Shown: positions 18,756-27,090 of the stretch, in pieces
How positions within the stretch are numbered: the stretch's first letter is position 1
How the letters are laid out: each line of letters begins with the position of its first letter
Assembly (NCBI RefSeq): GCF_004342985.1
Contig: NZ_SMBO01000009.1
Location: forward strand, 1-64,000
Source: Novosphingobium sp. PhB57
GTDB taxonomy: Bacteria > Pseudomonadota > Alphaproteobacteria > Sphingomonadales > Sphingomonadaceae
Direction: 5' to 3'
Length of the DNA: 64,000 nucleotides
The notes under the pieces: model-generated
The model's database searches: none
The model's input: the letters and a program-made list of their open reading frames with translations, nothing else
Told to the model about the DNA's origin: nothing
Made by a program: the position numbers and the translations under genes

Positions 18756-19871
18756 TCACGAAACGAGGCGAAACTCCAGCTGGGCTTCGGTGATCGCCCG
18801 GCCCAGTGCCTTCGCTTCTTCCGGGCTGTTCCAGGCGTGGAACGAGGCCCGCAGGCAGCGCCCGCGCACGTCGTAGCGGAAATCGCCGGGCGCGAGCACC
18901 GCGTGAAGGCGGTCGACATCGGCGAATTCCAGGCAGAGCGTTCCGCCGCGGCCGGTCATGTCGAACGGCCGGTCCACGGCCTCGGCAAAGGCGGCGATGC
19001 AGTCCCGGTTGTGGCGCAGGATCCTGTCCTGCCCCAGCGCGGTCACCGTCTTGATGCCGGCAAGGGCGAGCGCGAAAGGCGCGATGGACGGGCTGCCGCC
19101 CTGGAACCGGCGCGCGTCAGCGGCGGGGCGGAAGCTGCGGATGTCGAATTCGTAAGGGTCTTCGTGGCCGAACCAGCCGAGGTCGAGCGGCTCGATGCCG
19201 GGCGTCAGGTCGCCGCGCAGCCAGAGCCACGCGGCGCCGGGGCCGCCGCAGAGCCATTTCACGCTCGATCCGATCACAGCGTCCGCGCCCCAGGCGTGCG
19301 GTGCTACCGGCAGGATCCCCGCGGACTGGGCGGCATCGACGATGGAGAGCGCCCCGTGGCGACGGGCCATCGCGGCGATCTCGGCAAGCGGAGAGGTGAC
19401 GCCGGTGTTCGAGTGAACGTGCATGGCGACGACCGCCGCCACGCTCTCGTCGAAATGGCTTTCCCAGGTGGCGGCGTCGCCGGGCGACTGGGCCGCGGGG
19501 ATCAGCCGTGTCTCGAAGCCCAGTCGTTCAAGCCCCTGCGCGACATAGCCCACGGTCGGAAAGGCCTGCTCCGACATCAGCACACGGTTGCGCTTCGGGA
19601 TCGGTCGCAGCCCGGACAGGAGCGAGAACAGCGCGGAGGAGACGCTCTGCTGCGGCGCGACTTCGTCCGCCGCCACGCCGATCAGCCCGGCTAGGGCGGC
19701 GCGGAACTTCTCGATCGTTTCCAGCCACGGCCCCCAGGCAGCGCCGCCGGTGGTCTGCCAAGGGCCGAGATAGCACGCGTCCAGCGCGGCGCGCGCCGCG
19801 CGCGGCAGGCAGCCGACCGAGTGGCTCATCAAATAGGGGCCACCCTCGGGAACATGGAACAGGTCACGCAT
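18756..19871 (-). CDS. class V aminotransferase, kynureninase-like
   Basis: PLP enzyme of 371 residues, probably cleaving kynurenine or 3-hydroxykynurenine to (hydroxy)anthranilate plus alanine. The PLP-binding Lys is in GSSVKWLCGGPGAAWLW, equivalent to the YKYLNGGPG motif of KynU. Other matching features are DAAQSAGILPV, PLDLGWFGHEDPY and ARRFQGGSPSIAPFAL. It is shorter than typical KynU (about 415), mostly because the N-terminus is reduced. Its start overlaps nothing but lies three bases downstream of the tryptophan 2,3-dioxygenase stop, so the two are coupled and form a tryptophan-to-anthranilate route. No kynurenine formamidase is visible nearby. A different class V activity cannot be excluded. 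Confidence 0.8.
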   Translation of the reverse strand: MRDLFHVPEGGPYLMSHSVGCLPRAARAALDACYLGPWQTTGGAAWGPWLETIEKFRAALAGLIGVAADEVAPQQSVSSALFSLLSGLRPIPKRNRVLMSEQAFPTVGYVAQGLERLGFETRLIPAAQSPGDAATWESHFDESVAAVVAMHVHSNTGVTSPLAEIAAMARRHGALSIVDAAQSAGILPVAPHAWGADAVIGSSVKWLCGGPGAAWLWLRGDLTPGIEPLDLGWFGHEDPYEFDIRSFRPAADARRFQGGSPSIAPFALALAGIKTVTALGQDRILRHNRDCIAAFAEAVDRPFDMTGRGGTLCLEFADVDRLHAVLAPGDFRYDVRGRCLRASFHAWNSPEEAKALGRAITEAQLEFRLVS

Positions 19872-19874
19872 CGA

Positions 19875-20621
19875 TCACTGGCTCGCCTTTTCCGCAATGC
19901 TGTCGCGCACGCGGCCATAGTCATGGCCCCATTCGTCGGTCATTTCCACGCGCACGTCCCAGAGCTCGGGGAAAAAGCGATGTTTCGCACCGGCTTGGAG
20001 CAGATCGACGGAGCGCCCCTTCAGCGAGGCCGAGCCCATGCCGATCGAGCGGTGGATGAGGAACAAGTGGTGCCAGCGGAACTTGCCGAAAAGTTCGTCC
20101 AACTCCATCAGCGCCTCGGCGATGGCATAAGCTTCGTCATGCGCATAGCCATGGTCGTAGATGTCGCGCACCGTCCGCCCGGCGCCGGAAACGTAAGCCG
20201 CATCGAAAGTCTGCCAGAGATCGGGGATGATGCGGAGCAGCACGCGGAAGCCCGGCGATTCCTGGCCGCTGCCGTTGCCGAGCTGGAGGCGGATCTGCTG
20301 GTATTCCTTGGGCGACATGGTTTCCAAGAGGTCGAGCTGCTCGGTCATCATGCGCATGATGCGGTGGCAGCGGCCGAGCAGGGTGGTCACCCGGAACGCC
20401 TGCTTCGCGCGCAAGTGCTCGTCCACGGCGACGATCGTATAGGCCATGAGCTTCATCCACAGCTCCTCGACCTGGTGGACGATCTGGAACTGCAGTTCGT
20501 CGGCATTGGCCAGATCGTCGAAGGGCTTCTGGCAGGTCAGCAGACGATCGGTCTGGAGATAGAGTTCGTAGTCGAGCGCGGCGGGCGCTTCGAGCAGTTC
20601 GTAGACCTTGCGGCGTTCCAT
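19875..20621 (-). CDS. tryptophan 2,3-dioxygenase-family protein (variant substrate loop)
   Basis: Heme enzyme opening the indole ring of tryptophan to give N-formylkynurenine. Product of 248 residues from ATG 20621 (GGGAAGA upstream); an in-frame extension to 20696 is not needed. Matching features are the N-terminal LDYELYLQTDRLLTCQKPFD, FQIVHQVEELWMKL, the LRIIPDLWQTF region and HRFFPELWDVRVEMTDEWG. The canonical GTGGSSG-type loop that holds the substrate amino group in characterised bacterial enzymes is replaced by GMGSASLKGRSVDLLQAGAK. Genomic pairing with a kynureninase-like gene supports kynurenine-pathway function, but the loop makes the exact substrate uncertain. Divergent Lrp-type regulator adjacent. 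Confidence 0.85.
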   Translation of the reverse strand: MERRKVYELLEAPAALDYELYLQTDRLLTCQKPFDDLANADELQFQIVHQVEELWMKLMAYTIVAVDEHLRAKQAFRVTTLLGRCHRIMRMMTEQLDLLETMSPKEYQQIRLQLGNGSGQESPGFRVLLRIIPDLWQTFDAAYVSGAGRTVRDIYDHGYAHDEAYAIAEALMELDELFGKFRWHHLFLIHRSIGMGSASLKGRSVDLLQAGAKHRFFPELWDVRVEMTDEWGHDYGRVRDSIAEKASQ

Positions 20622-20668
20622 GTTGTCTTCCCGGGCTTGCTGTGAGAGGACATTAGCACTGGCCGGGC

Positions 20669-20682
20669 GGGACATTGGTCCC
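20669..20682. promoter_or_regulatory. GGGAC-ATTG-GTCCC inverted repeat between dioxygenase and Lrp genes
   Basis: Perfect 5+5 palindrome in the 146-bp divergent gap, about 50 bp upstream of the tryptophan 2,3-dioxygenase start. A plausible operator for the adjacent Lrp/AsnC regulator. Short, so support is modest. Confidence 0.35.
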
Positions 20683-20767
20683 AATCCACAAGCCATGGGC
20701 TATTCCTGAAGAACGATTGGCACGGTGCGGTGAAGATGGGAGAACGGACGTTTCGGTGGAGAAGGGC

Positions 20768-21226
20768 ATGACCCTCGACGCGGCGGACAAGCGCATCCTG
20801 GCGGCGCTGGAGCAGGACGCGCGGCTCAGTTTTGCGGGGCTGGGCGAGGTGGCGGGGCTGTCCAAGACGCCAAGCTGGAAGCGGGTCCAGGCCATGGAGA
20901 AGGCTGGCGTCATCACCGGCTATCGTGCGGTGATCGACCCGGCAGCGATCGGGCTGGGCACCAGCGCCTTTGTCCATGTCTCTATCGAATTCGACCGGCA
21001 CGAGGCTTTCGAACGCGCGGTGCTGGATGAAGCGGCGGTGCTGACGTGCCACGCTGTCGTCGGGGATTTCGACTATCTGCTGCTGGTGATGACCGGCGGT
21101 GTTCCAGACCTTGACGACTTCCTGCGCAACCGCCTGCGCCGGCTTCCGGGCGTGCGCCACTTCAACACGACGCTGGCCATGCGCGACGTGAAGCCGCGCG
21201 CCTACCTCACCGACGCCGCAAGCTGA
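20768..21226 (+). CDS. Lrp/AsnC-family transcriptional regulator
   Basis: Product of 152 residues. N-terminal winged helix-turn-helix (TLDAADKRILAALEQDARLS, then LAGLSKTPSWKRVQAME-like recognition helix) and C-terminal RAM ligand-binding domain (AFVHVSIEF, VVGDFDYLLLVMTGG, DDFLRNRLRRLPGV). ATG 20768 is chosen because the DNA-binding domain starts there and GGAG lies six bases upstream; the frame is open to 20675. It is divergent from the tryptophan 2,3-dioxygenase - kynureninase pair and most likely controls it in response to tryptophan, as for KynR-type Lrp regulators known next to kyn operons. Confidence 0.92.
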   Translation: MTLDAADKRILAALEQDARLSFAGLGEVAGLSKTPSWKRVQAMEKAGVITGYRAVIDPAAIGLGTSAFVHVSIEFDRHEAFERAVLDEAAVLTCHAVVGDFDYLLLVMTGGVPDLDDFLRNRLRRLPGVRHFNTTLAMRDVKPRAYLTDAAS

Positions 21227-21262
21227 CAGCGAGGGCGCGGTGAGGCATGCGGTCGGGCCGGA

Positions 21263-21712
21263 TCAGTCGATGTCTTCGACCTGGTCGACGTAGCTGGCGT
21301 AGCCTTCGTCCTCCATGTCCTCGCGGGGGACGAAGCGCAGCGAGGCGGAATTGATGCAGTAGCGCAGGCCGCCGCGATCGCGCGGGCCGTCCTCGAAGAC
21401 GTGGCCAAGATGGCTGTCGCCATGGGCCGAGCGCACTTCGGTACGGGTCATGCCATGGGTGTGGTCCACCAGGTTGTTCACGTTGGCCGGTTCGATCGGC
21501 TTGGTGAAGCTGGGCCAGCCGCATCCGGATTCGTACTTGTCCGAGGACGCGAAAAGCGGTTCGCCCGAGACGATATCGACGTAGATGCCGGGCTTCTTGT
21601 TGTTCAGGTATTCGCCCGATCCGGGGCGTTCGGTGCCGCTGCGCTGAGTGACGTGGAACTGCTCGGGCGTCAGGCGCGCGATGGCTTCTTCGGTCTTTTC
21701 GTAAGTCGGCAT
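21263..21712 (-). CDS. msrB: peptide-methionine (R)-S-oxide reductase, zinc-free type
   Basis: Repairs methionine-R-sulfoxide in proteins using thioredoxin. Product of 149 residues from ATG 21712 (AAGGAG upstream). Substrate-binding motif ESGCGWPSF, the HLGHVFEDGP segment, and catalytic Cys in RYCINSASL are present. The two CxxC pairs that bind structural zinc in many MsrB proteins are replaced (IYVDIVSGEPLF and VRSAHGDSHLG), so this is a zinc-free MsrB. The Cys in ESGCGWPSF is the likely resolving cysteine. The stop is followed by a convergent gap to the Lrp gene. Confidence 0.94.
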   Translation of the reverse strand: MPTYEKTEEAIARLTPEQFHVTQRSGTERPGSGEYLNNKKPGIYVDIVSGEPLFASSDKYESGCGWPSFTKPIEPANVNNLVDHTHGMTRTEVRSAHGDSHLGHVFEDGPRDRGGLRYCINSASLRFVPREDMEDEGYASYVDQVEDID

Positions 21713-21779
21713 GGATCGGTTCTCCTTGCGGGCGAAGATGGTGATCGAAGCGGGCCGTGAGAAGGGGGCTTCGACGTTG

Positions 21780-23084
21780 TCAGGCCGGAACCAGCACACC
21801 GAGCAGATCGTCCAGCGAGCAGGTGGCGAAGCCGGTAAGCTCATCGCCGATGCCGTAAGGCAGAAGCACGCGCCGCCCGTGGACGAGGGCGCCGCAACTG
21901 TAGGTCACATTCGGAACGTAGCCGCCGCGCTGTTCGGCGCTGGGAAAGACCAGCGGTGCCCGCGTGCGCTTCAGCACGCGCGAGGGATCGTCGCGGTCGA
22001 GCAGGCAGGCGCCGATGCAATAGCCGCGGACCATGCCGACGCCGTGCGTGAACACCAGCCAACCCTCGTCGATCTCTATGGGCGATCCGCAATTGCCCAT
22101 CTGCACGAATTCCCAGGGGTAGGCCGGCCCGAGGATCGGCTCCCCGCTTTCCCAGGTGAACAGGTCGTCCGAGCGCAGCAGCCAGATGTTCTCGCCATCC
22201 TGCCGCCCGAGCATGACGTACTGGCCGTCGATCCGGCGGGGGAACAGGGCCATGCCCTTGTATCCGGTCATCCGGCCTGCCAACGCGCGCATCTCGAAGG
22301 TCCGCAGGTCCACGCCGCGCAGCATCTCCTGCCGCGTGTTCTGGCCGTCGTAGGCCGTGTAAGTGCCGATCAGGAAGCGCTGGCCGTCGTCCTCCACGAA
22401 CATGACCATGCGGAGGTCCTCCACCCCCTGCCGCTGTTCGGGCAGGACCGGGAAGATCACGGTTTCCGATACGTCCTGGCTGTCTTCGCACTGGAGGCGG
22501 ACCCAGCCCTCGTTGTCGCTTTCGATGCGGGGCGGGATGCAGTGCGGCCACGCCGGGTCGATGGTGACGGTCTCGCCGCCGTCCCAGGAACCGGTGCGGA
22601 AGGTTACCGAGGAAATGTGCCCCTCGCCGATGCCGCGCAGCGAGAGCAGGAAGCGCAGGGGCGCGCCGGGGGCAAGCGCCTCCTGCGCTTGCGCCTCGAT
22701 CGGGATCCGCACGATGCTGGGATTGAATAGGGCGGCGGATTCGAAGGCGTATTCCTGGCTGAAATAGGCGCCCAGCAGCAGGCGGTCGCGGTGGTTCAGC
22801 GCGGAAATATCGCCCAGTTCGTCGGCCAGGCTGTCGACCTGGCGCAGGAAGAAGGCGTCGGCGTGGCAATGGCGCTCGCGCATCGGACCCATCACGAAGC
22901 CGATCATCCGCTCGCGCACGTCATCGTCCAGCGAGAGGATGCGCTGGACGATGACCTGGGGCTTGGGCGGGTGGTGATCCGCGAAGGCGGCAGGATAGGC
23001 GAAGTGGAAGGGCCGTATCACCGTGCGCGCGGGATCGGGCCGCAGCTCCAGGTCCAGCTTGGTGAAGACGTCGGCGGCTTCCAT
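21780..23084 (-). CDS. glycoside hydrolase family 130-type phosphorylase/hydrolase
   Basis: Product of 434 residues. Family GH130 contains inverting phosphorylases and hydrolases of beta-mannosides. Visible five-bladed propeller features are ALFNPSIVRIP, the catalytic-region YTAYDGQNTRQEM, TGYKGMALFPRRIDGQYVML, and GNCGSPIEIDEGWLVFTHGV followed by the terminal VPNVTYSCGALV and LPYGIGDELTGF. The N-terminal approximately 100 residues resemble the extra helical region of the larger GH130 members. ATG 23084 is 16 bp after the metallophosphoesterase stop, so it is the third gene of a nucleotidyltransferase - phosphoesterase - GH130 operon. A second, shorter GH130-like gene is at 61822. Exact glycan unknown. 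Confidence 0.87.
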   Translation of the reverse strand: MEAADVFTKLDLELRPDPARTVIRPFHFAYPAAFADHHPPKPQVIVQRILSLDDDVRERMIGFVMGPMRERHCHADAFFLRQVDSLADELGDISALNHRDRLLLGAYFSQEYAFESAALFNPSIVRIPIEAQAQEALAPGAPLRFLLSLRGIGEGHISSVTFRTGSWDGGETVTIDPAWPHCIPPRIESDNEGWVRLQCEDSQDVSETVIFPVLPEQRQGVEDLRMVMFVEDDGQRFLIGTYTAYDGQNTRQEMLRGVDLRTFEMRALAGRMTGYKGMALFPRRIDGQYVMLGRQDGENIWLLRSDDLFTWESGEPILGPAYPWEFVQMGNCGSPIEIDEGWLVFTHGVGMVRGYCIGACLLDRDDPSRVLKRTRAPLVFPSAEQRGGYVPNVTYSCGALVHGRRVLLPYGIGDELTGFATCSLDDLLGVLVPA

Positions 23085-23100
23085 GCTCCGGCGCTGTCGC

Positions 23101-23820
23101 TCAGACGTCCAGCAGGGCGTAAGGGCGCCCGAACCGGGCGGAGACCACGAACTGCGCGCAATTGTAGACCGGCACGCCGCGCGTGGTCTTGCCCTCGTAG
23201 GTGCCGCGATGGGCGTGGCCGTGGACCACGGCCTTGACGTTCTCGAAACGGTCCACGGCATCGGCAAGGCGGGAGGAGCCCAGGAACGGGAAGATTTCCG
23301 GCGGCTCGCCCGCGACCGTTTCCGGGATCGGGGCATAATGGAGCACGGCCACCGTCCGCTCCGTCCGCAGCGAGCGCAGGCCGTTCTCCAGCTTGCGCGC
23401 TTCGTTGAGCGATTCGTCGACGAAGCTCTTGATCGCCGCCTCTCCGAAGGCGCCCAGCTCGCCGCGCCCGAAGCCGCCGACGAACCCCTTCACACCCGCA
23501 AAGCCCACGTCCTTCACCACCACGGCCTGATCGTCGAGGATGGTGACGCCGCCCTGGCGCAGGATATTGGCGACTTCCTCCGGCTGTCCGCATTCGTAGT
23601 CATGGTTGCCCAGCACGCCCACGACGGGGATCGAGCAGGCCGAGAGATCGGCCGCCAGGCGCTCGGCCTCGCCGGTCTTGCCGAAATTGGTGAGGTCTCC
23701 GCACAGCGCCAGGACTTCGGCATTGTCGGAGATTTCGCGGAACAGGTCGCGGTAGGAACCGCCGTCCTGCTCGGTGACGTGAAGGTCGCCGATCGCCGCC
23801 AGGCGGAGCGTGTCAGACAT
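23101..23820 (-). CDS. calcineurin-like metallophosphoesterase
   Basis: Product of about 239 residues. All five metallophosphoesterase motifs are present: GDLHV (motif I), GDLTNFGK (II), GNHDYE (III), LHYAPIPE (IV) and HGHAHRG (V), which together bind two metals. No signal peptide. ATG 23820 overlaps the stop of the upstream nucleotidyltransferase gene by eight bases (ATGTCTGA); ATG 23829 is an alternative with a ribosome site too close. Overlap implies coupled expression. The substrate is unknown; pairing with a nucleotidyltransferase suggests removal or editing of a nucleotide or phosphate group made by the partner. Confidence 0.88.
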   Translation of the reverse strand: MSDTLRLAAIGDLHVTEQDGGSYRDLFREISDNAEVLALCGDLTNFGKTGEAERLAADLSACSIPVVGVLGNHDYECGQPEEVANILRQGGVTILDDQAVVVKDVGFAGVKGFVGGFGRGELGAFGEAAIKSFVDESLNEARKLENGLRSLRTERTVAVLHYAPIPETVAGEPPEIFPFLGSSRLADAVDRFENVKAVVHGHAHRGTYEGKTTRGVPVYNCAQFVVSARFGRPYALLDV

Positions 23821-24601
23821 GTCGTTCATGCTTCTCGTCCAGTCCTTTTCCTACCAGGTCCGCAAAGCCCCATTCGCTGATGTCGATCACGTAGTCCCGC
23901 GGGGAAAACAGGCGTCCGCGGCAGATCCGCACTTCGGCGGGGGGAAGTTCGGCCTGGGCGCGGATGCGTTCGATCAGCGTGTCGAACAGCCAGCGCGGGA
24001 TCGCCTCGCGCTCGGTGGGGTAGATGAAGCGGAAGTTGAGCACATGGAGCAGCAGGACTTCCCAATGCAGTTCCATCAGCGAGAGGAGGCGGTGCCAGTC
24101 GATCTCGTCATGCTTGCGCAGGATGGTATGGGCGATGTCCGCCCCGTCGTAGCGATAGCGATCCTGGATGAAGGCCTTGGAGACGATGAATTCGGTCGGC
24201 GGGGTGATGCGGACCTGGGTGCCATAGACCTCGGCCGTGAAAACATCGCTGAACCAGGCGTCAGTGATCGGGATCGATGCGGAGGACATGTTGAAGATCA
24301 CGTCGAAGAAGTTCTTTCCGGACCATACTTTGGCGATCCAGCGCTCGTCCTCCACGGTGACGTCGTAACCCTCCTGCTTGAAGCGGGCGAGCAGCCGGGG
24401 GGCGTCTCCCGGCTTGCAGAACACGTCGATATCCTTGGTCGGGCGGACGACGCCGGTGTGGCAGGTCAGCGCATATGTGCCGGACAGGAGGTAGGGGATG
24501 TCCCAGGACCCCAGCAGTTTCAGGCTGTCGGTATAGAACGCCGCCGCTTCGGGGGGCGGGTCGAAACTGTGCGGTTCGGTCGGCGTCGGAATTTCGAGCA
24601 T
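23813..24601 (-). CDS. nucleotidyltransferase-fold protein, operon partner of a metallophosphoesterase
   Basis: Product of 262 residues. The Pol-beta-type nucleotidyltransferase signature is visible at about residues 38-63: PYLLSGTYALTCHTGVVRPT followed by KDIDVF, with the paired Asp residues of the metal site. A third acidic residue is likely in NFFDVIFN. The remainder (about 130-262) is helical with many aromatics. Similar to proteins annotated as nucleotidyltransferase/DUF6036-like; target (protein, small molecule or nucleic acid) unknown. First gene of a three-gene operon with a metallophosphoesterase and a GH130 enzyme. No toxin-antitoxin HEPN partner is visible, so I do not call it MNT. 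Confidence 0.72.
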   Translation of the reverse strand: MLEIPTPTEPHSFDPPPEAAAFYTDSLKLLGSWDIPYLLSGTYALTCHTGVVRPTKDIDVFCKPGDAPRLLARFKQEGYDVTVEDERWIAKVWSGKNFFDVIFNMSSASIPITDAWFSDVFTAEVYGTQVRITPPTEFIVSKAFIQDRYRYDGADIAHTILRKHDEIDWHRLLSLMELHWEVLLLHVLNFRFIYPTEREAIPRWLFDTLIERIRAQAELPPAEVRICRGRLFSPRDYVIDISEWGFADLVGKGLDEKHERHV

Positions 24602-24671
24602 GCTAGGGGGTGCGCCTGATAAAGGGTGTCCCCGATCAACCTTGCGCCGCGCCGCTTTGTTCCATGACAGA

Positions 24672-25574
24672 TCATGGCTGGGGGCGGCACTCCTGCGCCA
24701 GCCATGCCCGAAAGCGGCCCAGGGCGGGGCTTCTGCGGGCGTGTTCGGGGTAAGCCAGCCAATAGCTGCGGTCTTCGGCCAGCGGGGCGTCGATGGGGAT
24801 CACCAGCTCGCCGGCTTCCAGTTCGGGCGCGATCAGGAAGCTGGGGAGGAGTGCCGCGCCGCCGCCGGCCTTTACCGCCTGCGCCAGCATCAGGAAATGG
24901 CCGAGGCCGGGCAGTCCCTCCATGGCCGGCGCAGCGATCCCGAACATTGCGAACCAGCGCGACCAGGCATCGCGCCGCGCGGACTGCACCAGCAGCGGCA
25001 CGCGCAGCAGGTCCTCCGGTGCGGCGATCCCGTGATTGTCGCGCAGGCCTGGCGCGACGACGGGCACGACATGCTCCTGGAACAGCAGGTCGTGCTCCGC
25101 GCCCGGCCAGTCCGCCGCGCCGACGTGGATGGCCGCGTGGAAGGGCTCGGCGGAGAAATCGAAGATGTCGGTCCGCGCGGCGATGTTGACCACCAGGTCC
25201 GGGTGCTGCCGGGTGAGCCGCGGCAGGCGGGGGGCGAGCCAGCGCATGCCGAAGCCCGGCAGGACGGCCAGTTCGATCACATGCTCCGGTTCGGGGTCAA
25301 TCAGGCGGCCGGTGGCGCGCCGAATTGCGGCGAGCGCGGGGGCAACCTCCTCCAGATAGGCGCTTCCGCCCGCGTTCAGCACTACGCGGCGGCCATGCCG
25401 GTCGAACAGCGCGGTGCCGAGCCAGCTTTCGAGATTGGCGACATGGCGGCTCACCGCGCCTTGCGTCAGCCCGATCGCCTCCGCGGCGCGGGAGAAAGAT
25501 CCGAGGCGGGCCGCGGTCTCGAAAGCGTGCAGCATGGCCATCGGTGGCAGGTAGCGGCGGTCGTCCGGCTTCAT
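24672..25574 (-). CDS. LysR-family transcriptional regulator (GcvA-like)
   Basis: Product of 300 residues. N-terminal winged helix-turn-helix at about 10-70 (HAFETAARLGSFSRAAEAI, LTQGAVSRHVANLE) and a C-terminal periplasmic-binding-protein-type effector domain (VLPGFGMRWLAPRLPRL, IHVGAADWPGAEHDLL, VKAGGGAALLPSFLI). The sequence pattern is that of the GcvA/AmpR group. It is divergent from astB across a 147-bp gap, the usual position for a LysR regulator of its target. Confidence 0.92.
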   Translation of the reverse strand: MKPDDRRYLPPMAMLHAFETAARLGSFSRAAEAIGLTQGAVSRHVANLESWLGTALFDRHGRRVVLNAGGSAYLEEVAPALAAIRRATGRLIDPEPEHVIELAVLPGFGMRWLAPRLPRLTRQHPDLVVNIAARTDIFDFSAEPFHAAIHVGAADWPGAEHDLLFQEHVVPVVAPGLRDNHGIAAPEDLLRVPLLVQSARRDAWSRWFAMFGIAAPAMEGLPGLGHFLMLAQAVKAGGGAALLPSFLIAPELEAGELVIPIDAPLAEDRSYWLAYPEHARRSPALGRFRAWLAQECRPQP

Positions 25575-25721
25575 TCCATTCGCTCATATCGTCATGCGCG
25601 GAATTGGGGTTATTAGCGGAAAATATATCGGCCAACATGCCAAATATGCATGAAGATCGCCGCGCTTGGCCGCGCGGACGCCTTGTGCGACGGTGTTGCC
25701 AAGGCTGGAAGGAGCTGCGGG

Positions 25722-27026
25722 ATGCGCGAGATCAATTTCGACGGGCTGGTCGGGCCCAGCCACAACTATGCGGGCCTTTCGCTGGGCAACATCGCTTCCG
25801 CTTCCAATGCCGGCGCCACGTCGGCCCCGCGCATGGCCGCGCTGCAAGGGCTGGGCAAGATGCGGCGCATGCTGGCACTGGGCCTGCCGCAGGGGCTGCT
25901 CCTGCCGCAGGACCGGCCCGATGCGGACTGGCTGCGCAAGCTGGGCTTTTCGGGCAGCGACGATGCGGTTCTGCGCGCCGCCTGGGAGCAGGACCCGGCG
26001 CTGCTGCGCAATGCGTTCTCGGCCTCATCGATGTGGACCGCCAATGCCGCCACCGTCTCGCCCGCGCCGGATACGGCGGACGGACGCTGCCATTTGAGCG
26101 TGGCCAACCTCTCCACCATGCTCCACCGCGGTATCGAGCATGACCAGACCTTCCGCCAGTTGCGGCTGGCTTTTGCCGATGCGCGCTTCTTCGCGGTTCA
26201 TCCGGCCCTGCCGCCCGGTCTGGGGGATGAAGGCGCCGCCAATTTCATGCGTCTGGGCGAAGGCCATGCGGAGCGGAGCCTGGAGGTCTTCGTCTACGGA
26301 GAGCGTGCGGTCCAGGGCAGTGCGGGGCAGATCTTTCCTGCCCGCCAGCACCGCGCGGCCAGCGCGGCCATCGCCCGTCGCCACGGCCTTGCCGCCGCCG
26401 ATCATACGCTCGTCCCGCAAGGCGAGATCGCCATCGCGGCGGGAGCCTTCCACAATGACGTGGTCGCCGTGGCCAATGAAAACGTGCTGTTCACTCACGA
26501 ACAGGCCTTTGCCGACCGCGATCTGGTCTACCGCGTCCTGCGCCAGCGAGTGCCGGGTGCGGTCATCGTCGAGGCACCGGCCGCGCGGATAAGCCTCGAC
26601 CTCGCGATCCGCACTTACTTGTTCAATTCGCAGCTGGTGACGCTGCCCGGCGGAGACATGGCGCTGATCCTGCCGCAGGAAGCGCGGGAGGCCTCTGCTG
26701 TCTGGGAATGGCTGGAGGAAGTGGTCGCGGCGGACAATCCCATTCGCCGTCTGGAAGTGGTCGACGTGCGCGAATCCATGCGCAACGGCGGCGGCCCGGC
26801 CTGCCTTCGCCTGCGCGTGGCGGTATCGCGGGAAGCCCATGCCGCCATCGATCCGCGGTTCCTGCTGGACGAGCGCGCCTGCGACCGGATCGAGGCGGTG
26901 ATCGCGCGGGAATGGCCGGAAAGCATCGCGCCGGGAGACCTCGGCGAGCCGGACTTGTGGCACCGCTGCCGCTCCGCGCGCGCTGCCTTGCTCGATGTGC
27001 TGGGCTTCGCAGCCGGAGAGCTTTGA
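25722..27026 (+). CDS. astB: N-succinylarginine dihydrolase
   Basis: Second step of the arginine succinyltransferase pathway: hydrolyses N2-succinylarginine to succinylornithine, CO2 and ammonia. Product of 434 residues, close to the usual 440-447. Start ATG 25722 gives the family N-terminus MREINFDGLVGPSHNYAGLS, with GGAAGGAG seven bases upstream. Other hallmarks are SSMWTANAATVSPAPDTADG, HNDVVAVANENVLF and MRNGGGPACLRLRV, including the catalytic Cys near GGPACLRLR. The other ast genes (astA, C, D, E) are not in the window, so astB is isolated here and may work with genes elsewhere. Regulated probably by the divergent LysR protein. Confidence 0.95.
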   Translation: MREINFDGLVGPSHNYAGLSLGNIASASNAGATSAPRMAALQGLGKMRRMLALGLPQGLLLPQDRPDADWLRKLGFSGSDDAVLRAAWEQDPALLRNAFSASSMWTANAATVSPAPDTADGRCHLSVANLSTMLHRGIEHDQTFRQLRLAFADARFFAVHPALPPGLGDEGAANFMRLGEGHAERSLEVFVYGERAVQGSAGQIFPARQHRAASAAIARRHGLAAADHTLVPQGEIAIAAGAFHNDVVAVANENVLFTHEQAFADRDLVYRVLRQRVPGAVIVEAPAARISLDLAIRTYLFNSQLVTLPGGDMALILPQEAREASAVWEWLEEVVAADNPIRRLEVVDVRESMRNGGGPACLRLRVAVSREAHAAIDPRFLLDERACDRIEAVIAREWPESIAPGDLGEPDLWHRCRSARAALLDVLGFAAGEL

Positions 27027-27090
27027 GGCGGGCCAGGTTTTTGCCGGATCTTCCAGGTCATCAGGTGATTCCACCCGATTGGAACATGCT

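Noticed and set aside
23813..24601. MNT antitoxin of a HEPN/MNT toxin-antitoxin pair
   Set aside because: The protein is much larger than MNT antitoxins and its partner is a metallophosphoesterase, not a HEPN protein.
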